From: G964020055 sp964020055
Lineage (GTDB): Bacteria; Pseudomonadota; Alphaproteobacteria; WRAU01; Hepatincolaceae
DNA length: 64,000 nucleotides
NCBI GenBank assembly: GCA_964020055.1
Contig: OZ026533.1
Location: 682,001-746,000 of the forward strand
Reading direction: 5' to 3'
Positions 54,101 through 62,300 of the stretch are shown here, piece after piece; the first letter of the stretch is position 1, and each line of letters opens with the position of its first letter. The notes under the pieces are model-generated. The model did not search any database. It saw nothing but the letters and a program-made list of their open reading frames with translations, and was not told the DNA's origin. The position numbers and the translations under genes were made by a program.

Positions 54101-55855
54101 AATGTTTATTGAGTTATCTGCACCTAAATATACTTTGTCATTACCTGCATTAGTTGATACAAAGGCACTTTCACCAGAGTTATATAAATTTATCAAAACT
54201 TCTTGGCCAGTTGTAAAGTTTAACGTATTATTACCACCCATACCTCTTAGTTCTAAGCCATCATAACCTGCTGTAGTTTCTATTCTTACTGTGTTATCTC
54301 TATTATCTCTATTATCAAAAAATAAGATCTTGATATTTTTTGCTACGTTTCTATATACTGCTCCATTTAGGTTGGTATTTACCCTTATTATACCTTCTTG
54401 GTCTAAGACCATTGCTCCACCTTCTCCCAATATATCTACATTTGGGGTTTCTAGCAATCTTAAGGTATTATTTCCTCCTCCTGTTCCATCAAAATAACCA
54501 TCTGAGCTTCCTATATATGCTGTATTATTTCCAGCTTCCATATGAACTTCTACAAATCCTGTGCCTTGGTAAAAAATATCATTACCTCCACCCATATAAT
54601 AGGTTGTATATGTACTTTTTCCTGCTCTTACTATATCTGAATATTCTGTTAATCTAACTATTAATGGATCTATTTTTGTTGAAAATGTAAATGTATTTAT
54701 AGCTGAAAAGTTTGCTATATCTGAACTACCATTTACCAGTCTAAAGTCTAATACCGCCTTTGTTGATCCTGATACTAGTGTTTCTGTTTTATCATTGTAA
54801 CCCTCTATTGATATCGTAGCTGCTGACATCTGAGACGATAGCTCATCTGTATATTTTAACTTTAAATTTGCAGTTGGAGAGTTAGATGTTAAATTTATTC
54901 TGTATGCACCTGTTCCTATTCTAGTTACAACTTGACCACTTTGTGATTCTATAGATACTCCTTCTGGTAAACCTGAAATACGTATTATCTGCAATTGCGT
55001 ATCGTTATTTGGTAAACTAACTTGTATTCCTCTATATATATCTCCTGTTTCATCTCCAATATACGTCATACCTGATGTAAGTTCTCTATAACTCTTTGTT
55101 TCTGGGTTATACTGATAACTTACATTCTCGTTACCTGGTAAAGAACCTCCTCCATGTAACATTTTTAGATAATTGCCTGTTCCTGTTTCTGCTATTCCAT
55201 CGCCTTGACTTGAAGCACCATACAATCCTTCTACTGTTGGACGTACTAAATCGTACAGCAAATCATCATCACCTATTTGGTCTTGATTGTGTAACGTTTT
55301 TCCATTATATAAATAAAATGTATCGGAATTTAATTTTGATTTACTTGAATATAATAAAGTTTTTTGTTGATAAGTTAATGTGTCTGTGTTTGTAAGGGGT
55401 ACTATTTCCTGATCTAGTACTTGGGTTTGCCCTACTGACTTTTCTTTTGCTTCTTTTTCTTGATTAACTGTTTCTGATGTTGCTAAATATTGACCTGATG
55501 GTTCTGAATTATCTGCCGAAGATAATCGTCTTTCTACAACTTGAGATGTTGAACTATCTGGTACAAATACTGGTGATCTTGAAGATAGTAATTCTTGGCT
55601 ATTATATACCTTATTTATGTCTTCTAATACTGGAGCATCTGGCTCTAATAACATTAAGGCATAATTTGCTATTGTTATCTTATTTCCATTTAACATATGG
55701 ATTATAAGATCTCCTCTTACTACTTCTTTTGTAAAACCTGATATATCACCATCAATTTTTATTGTATCACCTGGACGTGAATATATTACTGAAGAAGAAA
55801 TCTCTCTTGTTGATATATTTATTAATTTACCTTTATACTCAATAATTTTAGGCAT
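45182..55855 (-). CDS. Giant RTX-like repeat protein, copy A (about 3,557 aa; putative secreted adhesin)
   Basis: Complete gene. The ATG at 55855 is preferred because GGAAA lies 7 nt upstream; an ATG four codons earlier is possible. Residues about 1-75 resemble the prefix segment of BapA-type adhesins (RPGDTIKIDG...GDLIIHMLNGNKITIANYA). No Sec signal peptide is seen. About eighteen degenerate modules follow (roughly 400-2250), each with a pattern like I-x-N-F-x-x-I-x-G-x-x-x-x-D-T-F and RTX-like GGxGxDT turns, e.g. GGGNDIFYQG, GEGDDTLILG and GGNGYDTVSF. Residues about 2661-3287 form the part that differs from copy B. Five 28-residue acidic repeats (about 3319-3458) and a charged tail end the protein. 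Type I secretion and calcium binding are inferred from these features; no transporter genes are in view. Confidence 0.85.
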   Translation of the reverse strand: MPKIIEYKGKLINISTREISSSVIYSRPGDTIKIDGDISGFTKEVVRGDLIIHMLNGNKITIANYALMLLEPDAPVLEDINKVYNSQELLSSRSPVFVPDSSTSQVVERRLSSADNSEPSGQYLATSETVNQEKEAKEKSVGQTQVLDQEIVPLTNTDTLTYQQKTLLYSSKSKLNSDTFYLYNGKTLHNQDQIGDDDLLYDLVRPTVEGLYGASSQGDGIAETGTGNYLKMLHGGGSLPGNENVSYQYNPETKSYRELTSGMTYIGDETGDIYRGIQVSLPNNDTQLQIIRISGLPEGVSIESQSGQVVTRIGTGAYRINLTSNSPTANLKLKYTDELSSQMSAATISIEGYNDKTETLVSGSTKAVLDFRLVNGSSDIANFSAINTFTFSTKIDPLIVRLTEYSDIVRAGKSTYTTYYMGGGNDIFYQGTGFVEVHMEAGNNTAYIGSSDGYFDGTGGGNNTLRLLETPNVDILGEGGAMVLDQEGIIRVNTNLNGAVYRNVAKNIKILFFDNRDNRDNTVRIETTAGYDGLELRGMGGNNTLNFTTGQEVLINLYNSGESAFVSTNAGNDKVYLGADNSINIFNLTQASKGSLLGSLDYNVTVNFNPSGLNTVRYDNLAITTTGITYYAGSFAGNQADTVVKPGGENQDIIRNVTEIYGTRGADTFYGSGSSRGVTYQGYVAPGNGDNELSYKYETENGVEIDLTNSQTVVIIKKSNGQIDKAYLIGKITASNADDIFYLSDDTGNNIDGLGGDADTLSYKRSTGGQGVIINIQDTDEYGVQGNVSKSGGSFTDIYKNINIFEGTGKGDTFLVSVFNKELKLNGVYNSTLSYTDRATGEGNDILPHSLTLNLPARMIEKGAFKDSIEGFTKIALNSAVNKLVFNNLNDLNGYQKIDMGSGNDNVIDIYQSVSTETFLLEMARTVFNYAIVNLKQSGNTIGLPSNQGNLRELNATYEVGKANKLSLNIYNEAEIDVTGTTGSNPQAKITGKQLGLPDNVTSTTGFTNFIGATGVNTFKENADSSVLHNYSVSIGDGGKINLDYSTTQNIYLKFDFALQGVSGYGVSVDKGNSLSRASTSQDLFTSANDVKGGNGGNIFILNPNSPVARIVGGNGYDTVSFENSNYAISSLPSTGYENIDEIKLTRLNDSISHNDDFFTSTDKKYTVDAGGGDKNRFSLSTINQEINFYVGVLHSQSGSLAVKLASSETEEDANKIAYIKNFQLLQGSSAKTTGFYVKIDDNDQVSTGKTMYYLGGHSSATDVNGDYIKYDGLKEGVTVSFINNDPVTEDPLGSSIQITKRNGSIDYISHINKITLSSGVANTVKLDLSYVNGYANTQIDMGISGENKYNTLDLSTNVSIIMDMADKSVSGSRFNISNYNKILGTSGTDTYKMDNADINYNITSVLGKVGQHKVDYSQVTIDLVFNVDQSKVQRGSREDSLEGFTTYVGGKGNNTFNGSEKVQATYEGKSEGNNKSTLNYGDIQSTEVSGGYTFFLRLADKGGYLYKDQEGSNRDIFSNISKIIANKGDTTFNVTKVDINASSIMSIDGGISGRNTLVFGDTSYTSGVIFDMLSGLASENQAGIAGAKLLEFSNMHVIKGSSVGSDIFKIPDIGDFDIFTGTSQIDGLTPNSAEQSTITISSGTIVAKGNTIDMSKSKAGHDYTVDLAVSKIMLTENSDKSLSYNNIQTILLGEGDDTLILGASTSTVRKVDGGGGSNTISFKNALSPITGNISNLQVGAQSLEITNFKTYRLSDYNDEIEVSAEQNASLGISVDGGEGEDTITYKGFSGVTIDVIAAREGWLKVNRGSTYDEITNFQNIAFDKDSDNVINLGNEKNSISFSGGRKNEIGYKDYTTGKLSLDISGGVVERNRTDGLYIQNKIENISKITLGNTEDNLYLANKVAGSANITEVTIDASNGGLKMIYFSGANVDYTESITSSGGATAQVGEVTYNIIGDGVKFLLGNSAITSNFKSALKGHNFYGYSDADKLSYENLSSGGVTVDFGRSEVYLTGNDSIKDHFSNISEIKGTNHGNNKFLGLSNSRSYNIEAGGSGNTVGYSGSLVGLTFIITNSQTKIFKDGVTHESINDQATLQDSLTGIDGYEGSNLNDTFIVDLSYFASHQNSLLDGKGGTNTLRINSSEGLTIKFENEGAGTINNIRFSVKSFQNFKLSNGNDSVSFVAGALAMGLDGDVGDNTFNFSDKDSSGNSKESISTLSYDYVSLSANLTGSSNSGNYSISLQNFKTLNFNGNNSNGYVTFILNNFNITNTNNNKPLAIDFTNIVHEDGQGASFITELRSPENKSFVYENAIFRDENSKYLSVKNAGYINLTAGNSSNVFSQVNLEFKDKGSTSHDSKIDLGNGSYKLSLGSINGQIELNNDGIKLDRTTISLSSFSSSSLVVSGDMKVSQTTQIFSIITSHSNGSGVFDMLSYEGTLGSLIIAGFGYGIDRSLQTGGSLPSVDGLSTTATQLRGFGTVKFGGYIDIQYIPTIKIIGNGNNTAKINTDTINPTDITYDTSTSALGFKVSGVNKQSTVEKINTLDFASSSNVSRNVTVTLNPNNVSTLNNINFNVNHNNTLSIVGTATSSLNVQMNSAGLMDAQSGVYGGTSITGIKNISILNLSGNTSTLNTVNFYGDVASYISASNASKHTQIIINQNIGSTFDFRGVQSNSSSDILYMTSFGSGIGFKFNNFQSNNFLTVDSFIHNTIYLPDIKTCITLDSSLNGIQKDIYGSVTADTLFVFNYPYVFYEIFINKSQTVHIIDNHFYNFNIISFQGMTNVVNGEVTPYPSFANIAPDGLNDRNNNVVSMIASSPSVQVNFHMGDKINKTTNLSGGIVLTSNVGKADDTGKNISYDYDSVLLTPEYDNAGNLTNNYITKAKALYDSGKFYIAFGISDYSSDILLSKSISEQSAYQNLYALYSESSFKVLLQSGNTVSFGYGKTANIMFLAKHYQNVTGNMMISNYTSTSAQLTLDAMYSGMNLLDDNTVPDKLIIAYEYSLIGGVSTTLKLDGYADGNKNMQTWGESLKNYYKNPSALSTSDNFILLANFLQKITYENFSNISLDSRSLSDGKSINTFMKLIDDPTKIRTQSIFVDMGGQSKDYINNTTASGMWRNELYHYRARPSNNPRDKTKMIDNMDINFFNDDIGSGLGFTLQAGSNSNASNTPITITNAYQLTISVARTNTLKFGYYYDFDKLNGRSLYINNDTYASYNPNGTFNFQFQKDSNGNSNYKFVQKSKNSVYELQELNSAGTLTGRKFSLAFYSGGLAHNIPTDIDNSDSGSLDSGLQMRTLMSEAQLLHYEAMLQAERDAEKNSGNENAANENAPSNVEGHQDETNSQQGSLQNENAANENSPSNVEGHQDETNSQQGSSQNDDAANENAPSNVEDQQDETNSEQGSSQDEDAANENEPSNVEDHQDETNSQQGSSQDEDAATENVPSNIEVNQQELNSEEGNSQPSFRSIMPASGSRAKNALSSDETDRKNEVNASEILKLAHKEDKDTADEINHWEGFQNMYDLLKQDAEQMINDEATDKPNEDASYLADYTDANIHKEVKH
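45482..45901 (-). repeat. Five tandem 84-bp coding repeats in copy A
   Basis: Exactly 420 bp, five units of 28 residues with core NENAANENAPSNVE...Q-DETNS-QGSSQ. Units are rich in N, E, D, Q and S and end in GSSQ-like blocks. The last unit (toward the C-terminus) is the most diverged (NIEVNQQELNSEEGNSQ). The in-frame unit length allows gain or loss without frameshift. Confidence 0.95.
45996..47874 (-). other. Diverged cassette of copy A (1,879 bp)
   Basis: This stretch of the giant gene lies between two blocks that are almost identical to copy B. Its translation is homologous to the matching 1,870 bp of copy B but differs at a large share of residues; shared anchors include KSISEQSAYQNLY/KSISEQSSYQNLY and KITYENF. 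The boundaries are sharp: identity resumes at the motif GSTFDFRG on one side and GLQMRTLMSEAQ on the other. Confidence 0.85.
47875..52836. repeat. Near-identical block of the giant gene pair, copy A
   Basis: Matches 59039-64000 at a constant offset of 11,164 bp. In translation only a few sites differ: a 15-bp cluster at 50078-50092, one residue near 50166 and one near 50372. The match continues to the window edge, so the full duplicated length is unknown. Confidence 0.9.
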
Positions 55856-55867
55856 AATCGTTTCCAT

Positions 55868-56003
55868 ATGAATTTAAATTTCTAGAAATGATAAAATTTA
55901 TTTTTAATCTAATCTATCATATAATATATGCTATTAGATGAAAAATTATAATGATAGTTAAGCATAATTAATTATTATATAGCAATTTTATGCTGCAATT
56001 TAT
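55868..56003. other. Remaining spacer 5' of giant gene A
   Basis: AT-rich sequence between the start of copy A and the dciA remnant. Several TATAAT-like hexamers occur on the minus strand and could drive copy A, but none has a convincing -35 partner. No tRNA, repeat or transposase trace was seen. The 28 bp at 56327-56354, after the remnant, is plain AT-rich DNA. Confidence 0.5.
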
Positions 56004-56326
56004 ATGGACTTAAAATTATAGAAATTTTTTTCGTTAAATAAAGATAAGATAAATACTTTTGATAAAATATTAGAAAAAAGAGGTTTGGTAATAAATATAT
56101 AAATATAATTACTAAATGGGATTTGATTATAAAAAAAGATTATTTGCAATATACATATCCTGTAAAAATTAAGTGGAACAACAAAAATCAAGGAGATCTT
56201 CATATAAAGCTGTCTTCTTCTAAACTGAAGAACTCTTTAATTCATGATAGCAACTTAATTATCAATAATATCAAACAAATTTTAATGATAGATAATATAG
56301 TAAAAATTACTATATTATCTAATTAG
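56004..56326 (+). pseudogene. dciA: Broken dciA (DUF721) replicative-helicase loader gene
   Basis: No intact gene occupies the 487-bp spacer between the giant genes, but two plus-strand frames join into a DciA-like protein. Frame 1 (from ATG 56004) reads MDLKL-stop-KFFSLNKDKINTFDKILEKRGLVINI and then stops. Frame 2 continues NIITKWDLIIKKDYLQYTYPVKIKW...GDLHIKLSSSKL and ends at 56326. The family pattern KRG-x8-W, then a Pro/Val-rich strand and L-x-I-x-x-x-S, is met exactly if one copy of an 8-bp tandem duplication (ATAAATAT at 56091-56098 and 56099-56106) is removed: KRGLVINIITKW. An in-frame TAG at 56019-56021 is a second lesion. DciA loads DnaB in bacteria without DnaC. The family call is from memory of the consensus. 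Confidence 0.6.
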
Positions 56327-56354
56327 TATTTTTTTAATATATTTATAATTAAAT

Positions 56355-59300
56355 TTAATGTTTTACTTCCTTATGTATATTAGCATCAGTATAATCAGCA
56401 AGATACGATGCATCTTCATTTGGCTTATCAGTTGCTTCATCATTTATCATTTGTTCTGCATCTTGTTTTAATAAATCATACATATTTTGGAAACCTTCCC
56501 AATGATTTATTTCATCTGCTGTATCTTTGTCTTCTTTATGAGCTAATTTTAAAATTTCTGAAGCATTTACTTCATTTTTTCTATCTGTTTCATCGGAAGA
56601 TAAAGCATTCTTAGCTCTAGAGCCTGAAGCTGGCATTATACTTCTAAATGAAGGTTGTGAGTTCCCCTCTTCAGAATTAAGCTCTTGCTGGTTAACTTCT
56701 ATATTGGAAGGCACATTTTCAGTTGCTGCATCTTCATCTTGTGAAGAACCTTGTTGAGAATTTGTTTCATCTTGATGATCTTCTACATTTGAAGGCACAT
56801 TTTCAGTTGCTGCATCTTCATCTTGTGAAGAACCTTGTTGAGAATTTGTTTCATCTTGCTGATCTTCTACATTTGAAGGTTCATTTTCATTTGCTGCATC
56901 TTCATCTTGTGAAGAACCTTGTTCAGAATTTGTTTCATCTTGCTGATCTTCTACATTTGAAGGGGCGTTTTCATTTGCTGCATCATTATTTTGTGAAGAG
57001 CCTTGTTGAGAATTTGATTCTTCTTGGTGATCTGCTACATTTGAAGGGGAGTTTTCATTTGCAGCATTTTCATTTCCAGAATTTTTTTCTGCATCTCTTT
57101 CTGCTTGTAGCATTGCTTCATAATGAAGCAATTGTGCTTCACTCATCAACGTTCTCATTTGTAGTCCTTGTAATGAGCCAGAAGTGCTATTGTTTATATC
57201 TGCTGTTCCATCAAGAAATGTTATAGAACTCGAATCAGTTACAATCTTAAAAGTTCTATGAGCTCCTTCTTTTTCTATTAATGTTATACGACTGTTACTG
57301 TCTCTGGTAATAATATAATTAGCAGTACCAAAACTATTATTTTGTTGATGTATTTTGATGGTAGATATTATATTACTATAATCACCACCAATGTATAAGC
57401 TTTTTCCAGCTAATTTATCAAAATTATAATAATAACCTAAATTCATATTATATACTTTTGCTAAAGATAAAATTACCCCATAAGAATTTGTTACTGTTAT
57501 TGCTGTATTTTGTGGATTAGCGTTAGAACCTGCTTGTATTGTATAACCAATTCCAGAGCCTATATCATCATTAAAAATATTAAAATCTGCTTCAGCAATA
57601 GATTTACTTGGATCTTTTAGTTTATGAATAACTTCATTACGCCATAGTGCATTTCTTAGACTTGAAATATTATCATCAAAAGCTTTTGATGTAGCACCCA
57701 TATCTACAAATATACTTTGAGTTCTTTTCTTTGTTGAATCATCAGACAGGTTCAAAACTGTATTTATGCTTTTCCCAGTGGATAACGATTTACTATCCAA
57801 CACAAGGTTATTAAAATTCTCATAAGTAATTTTCTGTAAAAACTTTGCTAACATAATAAAATTGTTATTGGTACTAATTTGCTCTGGTGTTTTATATACC
57901 TGATACACCCAGTCAATAAAGGTTGGATAGCTATCTGCATAGGCTTCTACATTCAACGAAGATAAATTTACACCTTTATCGTTTGCACCATTTGTAGAAT
58001 ATTTATAGATAATACTCATATCTTTTTTCATAATTGGTGATGCACTACTAACACTATTATCACTACCATCTAAAAAATTCATATTTGCATACATACCATC
58101 TAATGTTAATTGGGCTGTTGTTGAACTTTCGTTCACTATTGTCATGTTAGCTGTAACATTTTGATATTGTTTAGCTAAAAGTAATGTGTTTGCTGTTTTC
58201 CCGTAACCAAACGTCACTGTATTTCCTGCTTTTAAAATTAATTTAAAACTGCTTTCTGAATATAAAGAATACAAGTTTTGGTATGAGCTTTGTTCAGAAA
58301 TACTCTTTGACAATAACACATCTGAAGAATAATCAGATATTCCAAAAGCTATATAATATTTCCCACTATCAAATAAAGCTTTAGCTTTGTTTATATAGTC
58401 AGTAGTTAAATCACCTGCAGCAGTATATTCTGGAGTAATTAAAACACTGTCATACTCATAGGAAATATTTTTACCTGTAGAAACAAACTTTCCAACATTA
58501 CTTGTTAATACTATTCCTCCTGACATATTTGTTTTACCATCTCCCATATTGAAGGTCACTAATGTAGATGGAGAAGATGTGATCATAGCTACCACATTAT
58601 TATTAAAATTATTGAAACCCTCACTGGCAATTGTTGTATTTTCAGTACGACTAGCATTAGCAATACCTCTATACGATATTATATTAACATTATGATAAAA
58701 ATTATCAGTCAGATCACTTGTCTGGGATGCTCCAATAAATATTTTATCTTTAGGAGTATAATTAGCCCCTATAGCAAATGACAAAACTGTATCTGCAGTT
58801 TTAGAACCATAAATATGACGATATTTATTTCCTGTTGCTGACACATTAAGAAAAGTTGTTATATCAGGCATATATAAAGATGTATTATAAAAAGTATTGA
58901 TTGATAAAAAAGATAATGCTGTATTTTCATCTGTTTTATTTTCAAAACCAATAACCCCACCTGGAGTATCTGGTGTAGTTTTTAAATAAAATACATCTTT
59001 TTTATCACTAGATTGAATTCCTCTAAAATCAAGCGTACTTCCAATATTTTGATTTATTATTATTTGAGTATGTTTCGAGGCATTTGAAGCTGATATATAA
59101 CTTGCAACATCTCCATAAAAATTCACAGTATTAAGTGTACTTGTATTACCTGATAAATTCAAAATAGATATGTTTTTTATACCTGTTATAGATGTACCAC
59201 CATAAACACCACTTTGAGCATCCATTAAACCTGCACTATTCATTTGCACATTCAAACTTGATGTAGCTGTTCCAACTATTGATAGTGTATTGTTATGATT

Positions 59301-62300
59301 AACATTAAAGTTTATATTATTTAATGTACTTACATTGTTTGGGTTTAATGTTACAGTTACATTTCTTGATACATTACTTGAGCTTGCAAAATCCAAAGTA
59401 TTTATTTTTTCTACTGTAGATTGTTTATTTACTCCTGATACTTTAAAGCCTAATGCAGATGTAGATGTGTCATATGTTATATCTGTGGGATTTATAGTAT
59501 CTGTATTAATTTTTGCTGTGTTATTACCATTACCTATAATTTTTATTGTTGGTATATACTGAATATCTATATAACCACCAAATTTAACTGTTCCAAAGCC
59601 TCGTAATTGTGTTGCTGTTGTCGATAGTCCATCTACAGATGGTAAGCTTCCTCCTGTTTGCAAGCTTCTATCTATTCCATAACCAAAGCCTGCTATTATT
59701 AATGAGCCCAACGTTCCTTCGTAACTCAACATATCAAATACACCACTACCATTACTGTGACTTGTGATGATCGAGAATATCTGTGTTGTTTGTGATACTT
59801 TCATATCACCACTTACAACTAAACTAGAACTTGAAAAACTTGATAATGATATTGTTGTTCTATCTAACTTTATTCCATCATTATTTAATTCTATCTGGCC
59901 ATTGATTGATCCTAAAGATAATTTATAAGAACCATTACCCAAGTCTATTTTACTATCATGACTTGTTGAACCTTTATCTTTAAACTCTAAATTAACTTGT
60001 GAAAATACATTTGATGAATTACCTGCTGTTAAGTTTATATAACCTGCATTTTTTACAGATAAATATTTAGAATTTTCATCCCTAAAAATTGCATTTTCAT
60101 ATACAAAACTTTTATTCTCTGGTGATCTTAATTCTGTAATAAATGAGGCACCCTGACCATCTTCATGAACTATATTTGTAAAATCTATTGCTAATGGCTT
60201 ATTATTATTTGTATTTGTTATATTGAAATTATTTAATATAAACGTTACATAACCATTAGAGTTATTTCCATTAAAATTTAAAGTTTTAAAATTTTGTAAA
60301 GATATCGAGTAATTACCACTATTTGATGAGCCTGTAAGATTAGCACTTAAACTTACATAATCATAAGATAATGTACTTATACTTTCTTTACTATTTCCTG
60401 AACTATCTTTATCTGAGAAATTAAATGTATTATCACCTACATCTCCATCTAATCCCATAGCTAAAGCGCCAGCTACAAATGAGACACTGTCATTTCCATT
60501 TGATAATTTAAAATTCTGAAAACTTTTTACACTGAACCTTATATTATTTATAGTTCCAGCTCCTTCATTTTCAAATTTTATAGTAAGTCCTTCAGAACTA
60601 TTGATACGTAATGTATTAGTCCCCCCTTTCCCATCTAATAGAGAATTTTGATGTGAGGCAAAATAAGATAAATCTACAATAAATGTATCATTTAAGTTTG
60701 AACCTTCATAACCATCTATTCCTGTTAAGCTATCTTGCAATGTCGCTTGATCGTTTATACTTTCATGAGTTACACCATCTTTAAATATTTTGGTCTGACT
60801 GTTTGTTATTATAAATGTTAAACCAACCAATGAACCTGAATAACCTACTGTATTACCTGATCCTCCAGCTTCTATATTATAAGATCTAGAATTTGATAAA
60901 CCCAAGAATTTATTATTCCCATGATTAGTTCCTTTGATCTCTGATATATTTGAAAAATGATCTTTTATACTATCATTTCCTGTTAAATAAACTTCTGAAC
61001 GACCAAAATCTACTGTAACCCCTCCAGATGATAAATTCTCATAACTCAATTTATCTGCATCTGAGTAGCCATAAAAATTATGCCCTTTTAATGCAGATTT
61101 AAAATTACTTGTTATTGCTGAATTACCTAATAAAAATTTAACTCCATCACCTATTATATTATAAGTTACTTCTCCAACTTGGGCTGTTGCTCCTCCAGAT
61201 GAGGTTATACTTTCTGTATAATCCACATTCGCACCTGAAAAACTTACTGTTTTGCTACCACCATTACTTGCATCTATTGTAACTTCTGTAATATTGGCAC
61301 TTCCTGCTACTTTGTTTGCTAAATAAAGACTATCTTCTGTATTTCCTAATGTGATTTTTGAAATATTCTCTATTTTATTTTGTATGTATAAACCATCTGT
61401 TCTATTTCTTTCTACAACTCCACCTGATATATCTAAAGATAGTTTACCTGTTGTATAATCTTTATAACCAATCTCATTTTTTCTTCCACCTGAGAAACTT
61501 ATTGAATTTTTCTCATTCCCTAAATTGATTACATTCTCGCTATCTTTATCAAAGGCAATATTTTGAAAGTTAGTTATTTCATCATAAGTACTACCTCTAT
61601 TAACTTTTAACCAACCTTCTCTTGCTGCTATAACATCAATTGTAACTCCACTAAAGCCTTTATAAGTTATTGTATCTTCACCTTCACCACCATCAACTGA
61701 AATCCCTAAACTAGCATTTTGCTCCGCAGATACTTCTATTTCATCGTTATAATCTGACAATCTATAGGTTTTGAAATTTGTTATCTCTAAACTTTGAGCT
61801 CCCACTTGTAAATTACTTATATTTCCTGTTATTGGAGATAAAGCATTTTTGAAAGATATAGTGTTACTACCGCCTCCTCCATCAACTTTTCTTACTGTAC
61901 TTGTAGATGCTCCTAAAATTAATGTATCATCACCTTCTCCAAGTAATATTGTTTGGATATTATTATAACTTAAAGATTTATCACTGTTTTCTGTTAACAT
62001 AATCTTACTTACTGCTAAATCTACCGTGTAATCATGTCCAGCTTTAGATTTACTCATATCTATTGTATTACCTTTAGCTACAATAGTACCACTTGATATT
62101 GTTATTGTACTTTGTTCTGCACTATTTGGCGTTAGTCCATCTATTTGAGATGTTCCTGTAAATATATCAAAATCTCCAATATCTGGTATTTTAAAAATAT
62201 CAGAACCAACTGAACTACCTTTTATTACATGCATATTGGAAAATTCTAACAACTTAGCACCTGCTATACCAGCTTGATTTTCTGACGCTAAACCACTTAG

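Noticed and set aside
56000..56203. Minus-strand frame of 67 codons in the giant-gene spacer
   Set aside because: It is antisense to the dciA-like remnant, with random hydrophobic composition and no ribosome site or recognisable family.
56123..56326. Intact small gene starting at the TTG at 56123
   Set aside because: The DciA-like similarity extends upstream of this TTG (through the W of TKWD) and into another frame, so it is better explained as the 3' part of a broken gene. No ribosome site precedes the TTG.
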